Under the pieces are notes generated by a model. That model had not been told where the DNA came from and did not search any database. It saw nothing but the letters and a program-made list of their open reading frames with translations. From Granulicella sp. L56 (GTDB lineage: Bacteria; Acidobacteriota; Terriglobia; Terriglobales; Acidobacteriaceae), in contig NZ_LMUS01000006.1 in NCBI RefSeq assembly GCF_009765835.1, positions 2,190,438 through 2,254,437 on the forward strand: a stretch of 64,000 bases of DNA, read 5' to 3'. Shown piece after piece: positions 25,347-33,698 of this stretch. The translations under genes were made by a program, and so were the position numbers. Position 1 is the stretch's first letter. Each line of letters opens with the position of its first letter.

Positions 25347-27224
25347 ATGGCTCGAACAACTCTACTATTCAAAGACGTGCGGCGATGGGCACTAGTGGCA
25401 GCGTGTGTGCCGCTGGTGATGCTTGCGGGCTGTCCGCAGAACCAGGGCGCAGCGACGGCCAAGGTGCCTGCGCAGGCGACGGCTCCGGCCATTGCAAATG
25501 GCCCCGCAGACAAAGCGCAACCGGCAGGGAAGATTGTTGCGGCGAAGGCTGAACCGGTCGATCCGGCGGAGGCTTACAAAGAGCAGCAGTTGATCAACCA
25601 TGCCGAGCAGCTCTATCGCAGCGGCGTCGACAACTACAGCGCTGGTCATCTGGATGCTGCGCGCGCGGATTTCGACTCTGCCGTGGATGCGATGCTGATG
25701 AGCGGGATGGACCTGAAGGGCGACCCCGACCTCGCCGACGAGTTGGACCACCTGGTGAGTGCGGTGAACTCGCTGGAGATGGCGGCACTGAAGCAGGGCA
25801 ACGGATTTTCGCCCGCCGTTGAAGAGGCACCGCTCGACGCTGCCAATCAGGTCACCTTTCCCGCGAACCCTGCTTTGACTGCGAAGGTGGAGGCGGAGTT
25901 GAAGACGACGCAGTCGGACTTTCCGCTGGTGATCAATCAATACGTCGCCGGGTTTATCAGCTATTTTTCCAACTCACCCACGGGACACGCACACCTGCTG
26001 CGGTCACTGGAGCGTGCGGGAAAATACAAGACCATGATCTCGAAGGATCTGCGGGATGAAGGGCTTCCTCAGGATCTGATCTATCTTGCAGTGGCCGAGT
26101 CGGGCTTTCAACCCCAAGTAGTGAATGCGCATTCGGGAGCTGGCGGCATGTGGCAGTTTATGCCGTTTCAGGGGGCGTATGGTCTGACGCACAATGGATG
26201 GTTCGATGAGCGGTTCGATCCGGAGAAGTCCTCCATCGCCTATGCGAAGTATATGAAGGCACTCTACAACCAGTTTGGCGACTGGTATCTCGCAATGGCC
26301 GCGTATAACTGGGGCCCGGGCAATGTGCAGCGCTCGGTCATGCACACTGGCTACGCTGACTTCTGGGAACTGTATCGGCGCAACGTGCTTCCGGAGGCGA
26401 CGAAGAACTATGTGCCGGGGATCATCGCGGCAATCATCATGGCGAAGAATCCGACGCAGTATGGACTGGACAAGATGGTTCCCGAGCCGGCGGTTGTCTA
26501 CGACACGGTGACGGTGAGCTACGCGGTGGACCTGCGGCTGGTGGCAGATGTGACCAACGCAACGCTGCCCGAGATTGTTGGACTGAATCCGAGTCTGCTG
26601 CGCATGACGACGCCGCGGGAGATGCCCTTCGATCTGCACATTCCGGTTGGCACCGGCGACCTTTTTGCTTCGCGGATCAAACAGATTCCCGAGGACAAGA
26701 GGGACACCTGGCGGTTCCATGTGGTGCACGAGGGCGAGACGCTCGATGCCGTCGCAACGACATTTCATACTCATGCGAGCGATATCGCGGAAGAGAATGG
26801 CGTCACCGGGAACGATGGTGTCGATGGCGGCGATGAGCTGGTGATTCCGATCGCGGCACCAAGAGCGGTGGCCCATCCGCAGACATATAAGGTGCGGCGC
26901 GGCGATACGCTGGTTACGGTTGCCGACCGCTTCGGCGTAACGGTGGAGCAACTGCGGAGCTGGAACCATCTGCGATCGAACGCTGTCGCGACGGGGCATT
27001 CGTTGCGGGTCTCCGAGCCTGTGAAGCTCGCGCCGCGAATGCGCTCGCGTGGCAAATCGTCGCGTGGGCACAGGTCTTCAGTGTCTTCGCATTCGCGTTC
27101 GAAGGGACCGCATGCAGCGTCATCACACACAAAATCGTCTTCATCCGGACGAGCGGATTCGAAAAAATCGAGTACAAACTCGAAGCACGGCGTCTCCAAA
27201 ACGAAACGGAAAGCTGCCCGATAA
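25347..27224 (+). CDS. MltD-like membrane-bound lytic murein transglycosylase (lipoprotein, LysM)
   Basis: 625 residues. The lipoprotein signal has lipobox LAGC (Cys near residue 28). A helical region to about residue 170 is followed by an SLT (GH23) domain with LIYLAVAESGFQP (catalytic Glu near 251), SGAGGMWQFMPF and AAYNWGPGNVQ. Then come LysM domains; the clearest is YKVRRGDTLVTVADRFG, and a weaker one is VVHEGETLDAVATTFH. The C-terminal tail is rich in Ser, Arg and Lys. It cleaves peptidoglycan glycan strands to 1,6-anhydro-muropeptides at the outer-membrane inner face; LysM binds glycan. Usual MltD length is about 450, so this one has an extended N-terminal part and a basic tail. Confidence 0.9.
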   Translation: MARTTLLFKDVRRWALVAACVPLVMLAGCPQNQGAATAKVPAQATAPAIANGPADKAQPAGKIVAAKAEPVDPAEAYKEQQLINHAEQLYRSGVDNYSAGHLDAARADFDSAVDAMLMSGMDLKGDPDLADELDHLVSAVNSLEMAALKQGNGFSPAVEEAPLDAANQVTFPANPALTAKVEAELKTTQSDFPLVINQYVAGFISYFSNSPTGHAHLLRSLERAGKYKTMISKDLRDEGLPQDLIYLAVAESGFQPQVVNAHSGAGGMWQFMPFQGAYGLTHNGWFDERFDPEKSSIAYAKYMKALYNQFGDWYLAMAAYNWGPGNVQRSVMHTGYADFWELYRRNVLPEATKNYVPGIIAAIIMAKNPTQYGLDKMVPEPAVVYDTVTVSYAVDLRLVADVTNATLPEIVGLNPSLLRMTTPREMPFDLHIPVGTGDLFASRIKQIPEDKRDTWRFHVVHEGETLDAVATTFHTHASDIAEENGVTGNDGVDGGDELVIPIAAPRAVAHPQTYKVRRGDTLVTVADRFGVTVEQLRSWNHLRSNAVATGHSLRVSEPVKLAPRMRSRGKSSRGHRSSVSSHSRSKGPHAASSHTKSSSSGRADSKKSSTNSKHGVSKTKRKAAR

Positions 27225-27361
27225 GTTACCCCGCGAAAAAGATTACTTGCCTTCGGTAGCGCTTGGATGCATCCTGTTGCTAGAATCTCGTCGCAGGTAG
27301 TAAAGATGGATTTGGTTGCATCGTACTTGTAGCGAAGAAGTCAGAGCAGTGTTGAGGGGAA

Positions 27362-28192
27362 ATGACAATGGCGTTCGACGACACGATTCGGTACCACGCA
27401 GCAGCCGCAGATAACAACGATCACGACTTTGCCGATGAAGCAGAAGACGACGATCTGCGCCACCGCTTCGACGAGGACGATGAAGAAGAAGAGGTCACCC
27501 TTAGCTCCGACGACGATGAGGATGATATCGACGAGGACGATGACGACGTGCGGACGCGGCCCGATGCTCATGCCGAAGAGGCGAGCCTGTTCAGCCTGCC
27601 GCCGTCGCCGGTGAGAGGCTATACGCCCTCAACCAGAGAGGCGACTCTTCCCGTCAGCGCTCCGGTGCAGGCTGCAAAGCCCGCCGCCAAGAAGGCAGCG
27701 GCGAAGAAAGCTCCTGCAAAGAAAGCAGTGCCCGCCAAGAAGGCTGCACCGGTAAAGAAGGTTGCAGCGAAGAAGGCCGTTAAGAAAGCTGTCAAGAAGG
27801 CCCCAGCGAAGAAGGCCCCAACGAAGAAGGCAGCAGCGAAGAAGGCTCCTGCAAAGAAAGTTGTAGCGAAAAAGGTCGCGGCGAAGAAGAGCCCGGCCAA
27901 AAAGACATTGAGTTCTGCCGCGAAGAAGTCCAGTGCTCTGCGCGGCGGTAAGGTCGCCCCTAAAAAGGCGTCCGGCAACAAGAGCACTGCCAGTAACAAA
28001 AAACCAACGAAGAGAGGTAATACCTTGGCAACCAAGAAAGCAGCAGCAAAGAAGGCCCCTGCGAAGAAGGCAGCGGCAAAGAAGGCAGTTAAGAAGGCTG
28101 TAAAGAAGGCCCCTGCAAAGAAGGCAGCAGCGAAGAAGGCTCCTGCAAAGAAGGCCGTAAAGAAGGCTGTAAAGAAGGCCGTCAAGAAGTAA
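27362..28192 (+). CDS. Histone H1-like Lys/Ala/Pro-rich protein with acidic N-terminus
   Basis: 276 residues with an extreme charge split. Residues about 1-70 are acidic (DEAEDDDLRHR, EEEVTLSSDDDEDDIDEDDD). Residues about 100-276 consist almost wholly of AKKAPAKKA-type repeats, with a short Ser/Gly/Lys-rich break in the middle. The basic half resembles bacterial H1-like proteins (Hc1/Hc2, AlgP), which bind and condense DNA or polyphosphate. The acidic head is unusual and could self-mask or bind partners. Ribosome site GAGGGG precedes two possible ATGs (27362, 27368). The repeats are encoded with varied codons (AAG/AAA, GCA/GCG/GCT), so the protein pattern is under selection. Confidence 0.85.
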   Translation: MTMAFDDTIRYHAAAADNNDHDFADEAEDDDLRHRFDEDDEEEEVTLSSDDDEDDIDEDDDDVRTRPDAHAEEASLFSLPPSPVRGYTPSTREATLPVSAPVQAAKPAAKKAAAKKAPAKKAVPAKKAAPVKKVAAKKAVKKAVKKAPAKKAPTKKAAAKKAPAKKVVAKKVAAKKSPAKKTLSSAAKKSSALRGGKVAPKKASGNKSTASNKKPTKRGNTLATKKAAAKKAPAKKAAAKKAVKKAVKKAPAKKAAAKKAPAKKAVKKAVKKAVKK

Positions 28193-28212
28193 GCAACTAA
28201 CCTAAGGCAAGC

Positions 28213-28252
28213 AAAAAGGCCCGGACACTCGATTGAGAGCCCGGGCCTTTTT
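28213..28252. terminator. Bidirectional terminator between the H1-like and peroxiredoxin genes
   Basis: AAAAAGGCCCGG, 14-base loop region, CCGGGCCTTTTT. T-runs occur on both strands between two convergent genes. Confidence 0.85.
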
Positions 28253-28268
28253 GCGTCTGTTGCTATCT

Positions 28269-28820
28269 CTACTTCTTAGCTTCTTCGATTGCGGCGAGAA
28301 CTTCTTCGCTGTGGTGGTCCACCTTGACATCGGGCCAGAACTTCACGACCTTGCCCTTGGGAGAGATGAGGAACGTCTGCCGCTTGGCGAAGTGCATATC
28401 GCCGTGCGTCATCACCGGGACGCCGTATGCATCGACGACCTTGTGATCGGGATCGGCCAGCATCTTGAAGCTGAAGGTGTCTATCGCGCACCATGCCTTG
28501 TGGCTGGCGACGGTATCGAGGCTGACGCCGAGGACGACCGCGTGGAGCTTGTCATACTTCGGCTGGTCGCGCTGAAAGTTATGCGCTTCGATGGTGCATC
28601 CAGTGGTCTGGTCCTTCGGGTAGAAGTAGAGGACGACCCACTTCCCCTTGAACTCGCTGAGGCTGATGGGCCGGTCTTCCTGTGAGGGAAGCGTGAAGTT
28701 GGGTGCGGTCATACCGACCTTGACCGTGTCTGTATCTGTGTCGGCAGCATGGGCTTTCAAACCAACGCCGCATGTTGCCACCAAGCCTATGATCGCTGCA
28801 AGCAAAATTCCTTTGCGCAT
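28269..28820 (-). CDS. Exported peroxiredoxin (BCP/AhpC-TSA type)
   Basis: 183 residues from the ATG at 28820 (ribosome site AAAGGGGAACG). A signal peptide (MRKGILLAAIIGLVATCGVG ending near AHA) is followed by a thioredoxin-fold peroxidase: VGMTAPNFTLPSQEDRPISL, FYPKDQTTGCTIEAHNF with the peroxidatic Cys in TTGCT, and VVLGVSLDTVASHKAW. Unlike cytosolic Bcp it should work outside the cytoplasm, reducing peroxides there. A resolving Cys at the Bcp position (five residues on) is not present, so it is probably a 1-Cys type. The longer ORF start 14 codons upstream has no signal-peptide logic. Confidence 0.9.
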   Translation of the reverse strand: MRKGILLAAIIGLVATCGVGLKAHAADTDTDTVKVGMTAPNFTLPSQEDRPISLSEFKGKWVVLYFYPKDQTTGCTIEAHNFQRDQPKYDKLHAVVLGVSLDTVASHKAWCAIDTFSFKMLADPDHKVVDAYGVPVMTHGDMHFAKRQTFLISPKGKVVKFWPDVKVDHHSEEVLAAIEEAKK

Positions 28821-28926
28821 CTTCGTTCCCCTTTGTGAAGCATGATGAATAGACGAGCCCATTTCTCAATAGGACGCCTGTTCAATCCCTTTGGTTACGA
28901 CGTCGTGACAACATTGTGACAATTGA

Positions 28927-29781
28927 CTATTGAGCAAGGATAGCGATGCCAGCGGCATCTGCGGTGGCGACGATAGCTGCCGGATCGAACATCAGCGTCC
29001 TGCCTGCTTCTACGGCGAGACAGGTCGCGCCTGCACGTTGCATCGTCTGGATAGTGGCGACGCCGACGACCGGCACGTCGAAGCGCATGTCCTGATTGGG
29101 CTTAGCAACTTTTACAACGGTCAGCGAGCGGCTGAGGGTGGTTTGGTCGCCGATCTCGATGCCGAGGGTGCGAAAGAGAGCACCGGCACGCTCGATGGTG
29201 GCGTCTGTGCCTTCCATGGCCTCAACCGCAACGCAGGCCTGCGCAGCGATCACCACGGTCTGGCCGAGGTCATATCCAGCGATGGCCTGGGCCACGGTGC
29301 GGCCATAGGCGATGTCTTTAAGTTCTTCTTCGCTGGGAGCACGGCTGGTGAGAACGCCGGGCTTTGCGAGTAGAGGCTCGAGGTAGGCGGTTGAGGAGAT
29401 CAGTTCGATGCCCTCGTCGCCGAGGACTTTTGCGATTGCGCCGAGCAGCATGTCGGTGTTGCGGGTGCGGAGGTTGAGCAGCAGTTTTGCCAGACGCCAG
29501 TCGGGACGGATGCTGGAGAAGATCTGCTTGTGCTTGACCTGTCCGGCCATGACGGCGCGGGTGACGCCTTCGGCCTGAAAGGTTTCGATGAGGTGGGAGA
29601 GTTCGCCGAGCGACATCCAGTGGACGTGAATATCGGCATCGGCTGCGGCGCGAGCGTCGATCTCGGGGTCGGCCTCCTCCTTGATCGCTGCGACGACGAC
29701 CTGAAGGCCGTGGGCGCGTGCAGCGTCAAGAAGGAGAAAAGGGAAGCGACCGTTGCCGGCGATGAGGCCGAGTTTATCCAT
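28927..29781 (-). CDS. lpxI: UDP-2,3-diacylglucosamine pyrophosphatase LpxI
   Basis: Hydrolyses UDP-2,3-diacylglucosamine to lipid X in lipid A synthesis; LpxI replaces LpxH in many bacteria. The 284 residues show the DUF1009 pattern: MDKLGLIAGNGRFPFLLLDA, HVHWMSLGELSHLI, AVMAGQVKHKQIF, RNTDMLLGAIAK, EGIELISSTAYL, and near the end KPNQDMRFDVPVVGVATIQ with ATCLAVEAGRTLM. It ends a minus-strand lipid A cluster after the Gfo/Idh gene (29 bases between). lpxB, often next, is not present. Confidence 0.95.
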   Translation of the reverse strand: MDKLGLIAGNGRFPFLLLDAARAHGLQVVVAAIKEEADPEIDARAAADADIHVHWMSLGELSHLIETFQAEGVTRAVMAGQVKHKQIFSSIRPDWRLAKLLLNLRTRNTDMLLGAIAKVLGDEGIELISSTAYLEPLLAKPGVLTSRAPSEEELKDIAYGRTVAQAIAGYDLGQTVVIAAQACVAVEAMEGTDATIERAGALFRTLGIEIGDQTTLSRSLTVVKVAKPNQDMRFDVPVVGVATIQTMQRAGATCLAVEAGRTLMFDPAAIVATADAAGIAILAQ

Positions 29782-29810
29782 AGTTCAATGATGCCATTGC
29801 AAAGCGAAGC

Positions 29811-30965
29811 CTACTTCTTGCCTTCGACTTCGTCCTTGAGGTGAATGGTGCGGCCTGTCGCAGCAGAGCGGCGCGCGGCGTCCAGAATGCGGACGACGGT
29901 AACGTTGGTGTCGAGCGAGGTCATATCGTGCTCCGGCTTGAGCGTTCCGCCGAGGACAGCGCTGAGATAGTTGAGAGAGTTGTTCTGGGGCGGCGCAAGC
30001 GCGGGTGCGTCTTCGACATGTTCGGTGTGCTCGCCGGGGAGACGGACGCGAAGCTTCACGCCGGGTGCGCCGTCCACATAAAGCGTGTCGATGTAGCCTT
30101 TGACGCCGTAGACTTCCATGTCTTTGCGGTCGAAGGGCCAGTTCCACGAGCCTTGAATGATGGCCTGCGCGTGCGGATAGGTCAGGACGATGGTGCTGTC
30201 GTCATCGACGTTGGGATAGATCTCCGGCTTGATGTGCAGGGTGACAGCGGTGACGGTCAGCGGCAGTTCGCCGTGCATCATCCATGTGGTGAGATCGACG
30301 CCGTAGCAGCCGAAGTCGAAGAGTGATCCGGCACCGTTCTGCTTCGGGTCGGTGAGCCACTTGAAGAAGTCAGGGCTGACGCCGATCTCCTTGGGGCCGC
30401 GGTGTCCGTCGTGAAAGACGAGCTTGCGCAGCTCGCCGATCTGGCCTGCCTCAAGCATGTTGTTCGCCGCGGTGTTGGAGGCGTACCAGGTGGTCTCATA
30501 GTTGGTGAGCACGGGCACGTTGTACTTCTGCGAGAGCTTCTGGATGGCCAGAGCGTCTTCGACAGTGGTGGCGAGTGGCTTCTCGACCATGGCCGGGATG
30601 TGGAGCGGTGCGGCCTGCTCGATGGCGGCGCGGTGTCCGGCGACAGCGGTATAGACGAGGATCGCCTGCGGGTGCGTCTTGGCGAGCATCGTTGCTTCGG
30701 ACGAGTAGAAGAGATTCTCAGGGAGATGGAAGCGTGTGGCATACTTCTGGCGCAGAGCGGCGTCGGGTTCGGAGATGCCGACGAGCTCGACATCGGGGTG
30801 CGAAGGCAGCTCGTGCAGGAAGCCCATGATGTGGTCGTGGTTCAGACCGACGACGGCGACGCGGATGTGAGCAGGATTCTGCGCTGAAGCGGAAGAGAGG
30901 CTGAGCACGCTGAAGACGCAGAGGGCGAGAAGCGATTTAAACGTGTAACGAAGAGAGGAGGTCAT
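29811..30965 (-). CDS. Exported Gfo/Idh/MocA family oxidoreductase
   Basis: 384 residues. An N-terminal signal peptide (FKSLLALCVFSVLSLSSASAQ) is followed by an NAD(P)-binding fold (VAVVGLNHDHIMGF), the family motif VEKPLATTVEDAL (Lys of EKP is the usual catalytic or substrate Lys) and a C-terminal dimerisation sheet. Family members oxidise sugars or cyclitols. The location between the lpx genes suggests a sugar or nucleotide-sugar of the envelope, but a signal peptide implies a periplasmic enzyme with tightly bound cofactor, as in glucose-fructose oxidoreductase. The substrate cannot be named. Confidence 0.88.
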   Translation of the reverse strand: MTSSLRYTFKSLLALCVFSVLSLSSASAQNPAHIRVAVVGLNHDHIMGFLHELPSHPDVELVGISEPDAALRQKYATRFHLPENLFYSSEATMLAKTHPQAILVYTAVAGHRAAIEQAAPLHIPAMVEKPLATTVEDALAIQKLSQKYNVPVLTNYETTWYASNTAANNMLEAGQIGELRKLVFHDGHRGPKEIGVSPDFFKWLTDPKQNGAGSLFDFGCYGVDLTTWMMHGELPLTVTAVTLHIKPEIYPNVDDDSTIVLTYPHAQAIIQGSWNWPFDRKDMEVYGVKGYIDTLYVDGAPGVKLRVRLPGEHTEHVEDAPALAPPQNNSLNYLSAVLGGTLKPEHDMTSLDTNVTVVRILDAARRSAATGRTIHLKDEVEGKK

Positions 30966-31015
30966 AGGTGCAGACCAGTCTACCTTTCTGTGACAAATAG
31001 CGCTTCAATAGCCAA

Positions 31016-32335
31016 TTATTTGGATCGCACGACATTGATGCTAATTGTTGATTGCGTTGAGATTCGTATGGGTTTTCCATTCTGCGTGGGCGGTTCAAAG
31101 AGCCATTCGAACATCTGCGCTTGAATTTTATGCTGGAGCGATTCTGAGGGTGCGCCTTTAACTTCTGCTGACTCGACCGTACCATCGGATCGAATTAATA
31201 AGGAAACATGGACAACAAAGGAACCTTGAGCTTTGGTATCCACATAGACAGGATCCAGCCCACATGCCAAGCATTGAAGTGAGCTATTTGAGGAGATCTT
31301 CGCGCTTAACGGTTTTACTACCTGTTCAGCTGGCTTAGGATCACCTACGGCCAGTACATCTGTCGCGATCGCAAGCGTATTGCAGGTGACGCCGCTATGT
31401 ATAGTACAAATTTGGTCTCGGACACTAGCCCATTTTGCCGTCAATGGTCCCGGTGGGATGCTGAAATATGTCGTCGGCGAATGAAAGAAATTGATGAGCA
31501 AAGAATTAGAAGCAAAGCACCCGGTGGTTGTGCATAGCCCGCATTCCTGCCAATGACAGGCTTGGACCTCATGAGAAGCAGTCTGCCAATCAGTCCCATT
31601 TTCAGAAGTTAAGGCAACAGGAACGCTGTGGCCTCCCCCAGGTTTGTCTTTATCGACAACTTTGAATCCGGACATCCAATAATGCCCATCTACAGCGAGA
31701 AAGCTTGCAATACCTGTGCTTGGAGGATCATAGAAAGTCCAGTTTTTACCACCATTTGCCGTTGTTAAGAATCCTGCTTCGGAGAAAGGTCCCTCTGAAA
31801 GGAGTATGCCCATTTTTTCAGAGCTTAAGGTGACCAATGAATAGGTGTATGGAAATTTCCGTAAAACCTCAGAAGGTTCCGTGATGGCGTGTGGAATGTC
31901 GCTGCCATCCAGATAAAGCAATGCTGATCCTGTCCGAAAAATGCCATGAGACGAATCTGCCAGAGAAGCTTGAAGGATAGTCTGGTCGCTTACATTGCGC
32001 CTGAGCCATGTGGTTCCACCGTCTTCAGTAATGAGGAGTGCCCCAGAGGTCCCGAAAGCATAGCCGAATGTTTCGGAAGCAAACCCAATACCCAAAAGAA
32101 CAGCGCCACCATTCTCAATATGGTGCTTAACCTCCCAATGTTTACCATCTACAGAGGTAGCAATACCTTCGCCGACCCCGCAGATCCAAAAGGAAGATTT
32201 TGTAGAAGTAATGTTAATCGGACGAAAGCTAACGTCCGAGGTTGTCCACGAGGCTGGACCGGTAATTGTTTGCGCGTAACTCAGAGTGGTGAGCATCAGC
32301 GCTGCGAGCGAACGGAGAAAGATGCGGTAGAACAT
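31016..32335 (-). CDS. YCF48/sialidase-like propeller protein with TonB-C-like domain
   Basis: 439 residues with a signal peptide (SLAALMLTTLSYAQ). The N-terminal about 330 residues have repeats ending in GGxTW or similar (TEDGGTTWLRRN, TTANGGKNWTFYD, TSENGTDWQT), as in BNR/YCF48 propellers. A Cys-rich loop (CHWQECGLCTTTGC) is present. The C-terminal about 100 residues (GSFVVHVSLLIRSDGTVESA, MFEWLFEPPTQNGKPI) look like the TonB C-terminal domain found in many acidobacterial secreted proteins. Composition is clearly lower in GC than its neighbours (28 of 60 bases GC in 31681-31740, versus 37 of 60 in 32521-32580 in lpxA). It separates lpxA from the Gfo/Idh and lpxI genes. Function unknown. Confidence 0.8.
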   Translation of the reverse strand: MFYRIFLRSLAALMLTTLSYAQTITGPASWTTSDVSFRPINITSTKSSFWICGVGEGIATSVDGKHWEVKHHIENGGAVLLGIGFASETFGYAFGTSGALLITEDGGTTWLRRNVSDQTILQASLADSSHGIFRTGSALLYLDGSDIPHAITEPSEVLRKFPYTYSLVTLSSEKMGILLSEGPFSEAGFLTTANGGKNWTFYDPPSTGIASFLAVDGHYWMSGFKVVDKDKPGGGHSVPVALTSENGTDWQTASHEVQACHWQECGLCTTTGCFASNSLLINFFHSPTTYFSIPPGPLTAKWASVRDQICTIHSGVTCNTLAIATDVLAVGDPKPAEQVVKPLSAKISSNSSLQCLACGLDPVYVDTKAQGSFVVHVSLLIRSDGTVESAEVKGAPSESLQHKIQAQMFEWLFEPPTQNGKPIRISTQSTISINVVRSK

Positions 32336-32362
32336 GCCCGCCGATTTTATCTCAGATACTGG

Positions 32363-33145
32363 CTATTTGATGACCCCGCGGTCGCTGTTGGCGATGAACT
32401 CTGCGAGATAGGCGACGTGTTCACCTGCGCCTTTGGCAACCGTCTCGCGGATGGCTTCGAGCGCCTGGGTCGTATTCAGCTTCGAGGCTTGCAGCAGACG
32501 GTAGGCAGCGCGCAACTCCTTCAACTGCTCCGGCGTGAAGCCGCGCCGTTCGAGGCCGACTTTGTTCAATCCGTAGGCGTGGTTGTTGCGCTCAATGCTG
32601 GTGAGCGAGTAGGGCAGCACATTCTGCGTGATGGTGGTGCCCCCGCCGATGTAGGAGTATTTGCCGATGCGGCAGAACTGATGCACGGGGCACAGTGCGC
32701 CGACTACGGCGTAGTCCTCGACGATGACGTGTCCGGCCAGCGTAGCGGAGTTGGCCAGGATGCATCCGTTGCCGATGTGCGAGTCGTGGCCGATGTGGGT
32801 GTAGGCCATGATCAGACAGCCGCTTCCCACCGTCGTCACTCCGCCCCCGCCCATCGTCCCACGCGAGATGGTGACGTACTCGCGGATGCTGTTGTCGTCG
32901 CCGATCGTCACCCTCGTCGGCTCGCCAGCGTACTTCAGGTCCTGCGGAGAGATACCCACGCAGGCGAAGGAGTAGATGCGGTTCCGGCTGCCGAGGGTCA
33001 GGTGCCCGTCAAGCACGACGTGCGAGACCAGCTCGCACTCTTCGCCGAGCACGACGTTCGCTCCAATCGTGCAGTAAGGACCGACCGTGCAGGACTCCGG
33101 AATGACGGCTCCAGCGGCGACGATTGCGGTCGGGTGGATACTCAC
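32363..33145 (-). CDS. lpxA: UDP-N-acetylglucosamine acyltransferase LpxA
   Basis: First enzyme of lipid A synthesis, transferring a hydroxyacyl chain from ACP to UDP-GlcNAc. 260 residues of left-handed beta-helix hexapeptide repeats (IHPTAIVAAGAVI, CTVGPYCTIGANVVLG). The catalytic His is in the AYTHIGHDSHIG region, and HQFCRIGKYSYIGGG follows. The helical C-terminus is normal. The start is a GTG at 33145 overlapping the stop of fabZ (GTGA), so the genes are translationally coupled. The open frame upstream of this GTG lies within fabZ and does not match. Confidence 0.96.
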   Translation of the reverse strand: MSIHPTAIVAAGAVIPESCTVGPYCTIGANVVLGEECELVSHVVLDGHLTLGSRNRIYSFACVGISPQDLKYAGEPTRVTIGDDNSIREYVTISRGTMGGGGVTTVGSGCLIMAYTHIGHDSHIGNGCILANSATLAGHVIVEDYAVVGALCPVHQFCRIGKYSYIGGGTTITQNVLPYSLTSIERNNHAYGLNKVGLERRGFTPEQLKELRAAYRLLQASKLNTTQALEAIRETVAKGAGEHVAYLAEFIANSDRGVIK

Positions 33146-33672
33146 TCGGCCGGTACCTCGGAGGCAGGCTTCTTCGCCGCGCGGGGCACGAGCTGGCACA
33201 TCACGGTCGCCTCGCAGGCTACCTTGCCGTCGACGGTCGCGATGCCGAGCATCTTGACGGCGCGGCTGCGCCATTGCAGCACGGTGACCTCGATGCGCAG
33301 TTGATCACCGGGAACGACGGGGCGGCGAAACTTGGCGTTGTCGATTCCGGTGAAGACCATCAGCTTGTCGGCGCGGTCGGGAATCTCGGTCAGCAGCAGC
33401 GCTCCGCCAGCCTGGGCGATGGCTTCGACCATCAGGACGCCGGGCATGATGGGGTAGTCGGGAAAGTGACCCTGAAAGTGCGGCTCGTTGAAGGTGACGT
33501 TCTTGATGGCGACGATGCGCTGCTTGCGTTCAATCTCGACGACGCGGTCGATCAGCAGGAAGGGGTAGCGATGCGGCAGGATGGACATGATCTCGACGAT
33601 GTCCATCGTCTGCTTGGCGGCCTCAGGGGCCTCGGGCGAATTGGTTTGCTGTTCACGCTCAGATTCAGTCAT
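33142..33672 (-). CDS. fabZ: 3-hydroxyacyl-ACP dehydratase FabZ
   Basis: 176 residues from the ATG at 33672. FabZ hot-dog fold with IMSILPHRYPFLLIDRV, NEPHFQGHFPDYPIMPGVLM (active-site His and Glu region) and EAIAQAGG. It dehydrates hydroxyacyl-ACP in fatty acid elongation; clustering with lpxA is common because both compete for 3-hydroxyacyl-ACP. The N-terminus has an extra 20-25 residue hydrophilic segment and the C-terminus is extended by a short Ala/Lys/Glu tail. Confidence 0.96.
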   Translation of the reverse strand: MTESEREQQTNSPEAPEAAKQTMDIVEIMSILPHRYPFLLIDRVVEIERKQRIVAIKNVTFNEPHFQGHFPDYPIMPGVLMVEAIAQAGGALLLTEIPDRADKLMVFTGIDNAKFRRPVVPGDQLRIEVTVLQWRSRAVKMLGIATVDGKVACEATVMCQLVPRAAKKPASEVPAE

Positions 33673-33698
33673 GGCAGCCCTGAGTATAAACCGCCGGG

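Noticed and set aside
27640..28190. Regular KKA/APAK codon repeats looking like a tandem DNA repeat or CRISPR-like array
   Set aside because: The periodicity is in the protein (Lys-Ala-Pro repeats). DNA units vary in length and codons, no spacer-repeat pattern exists, and it lies inside one open frame.
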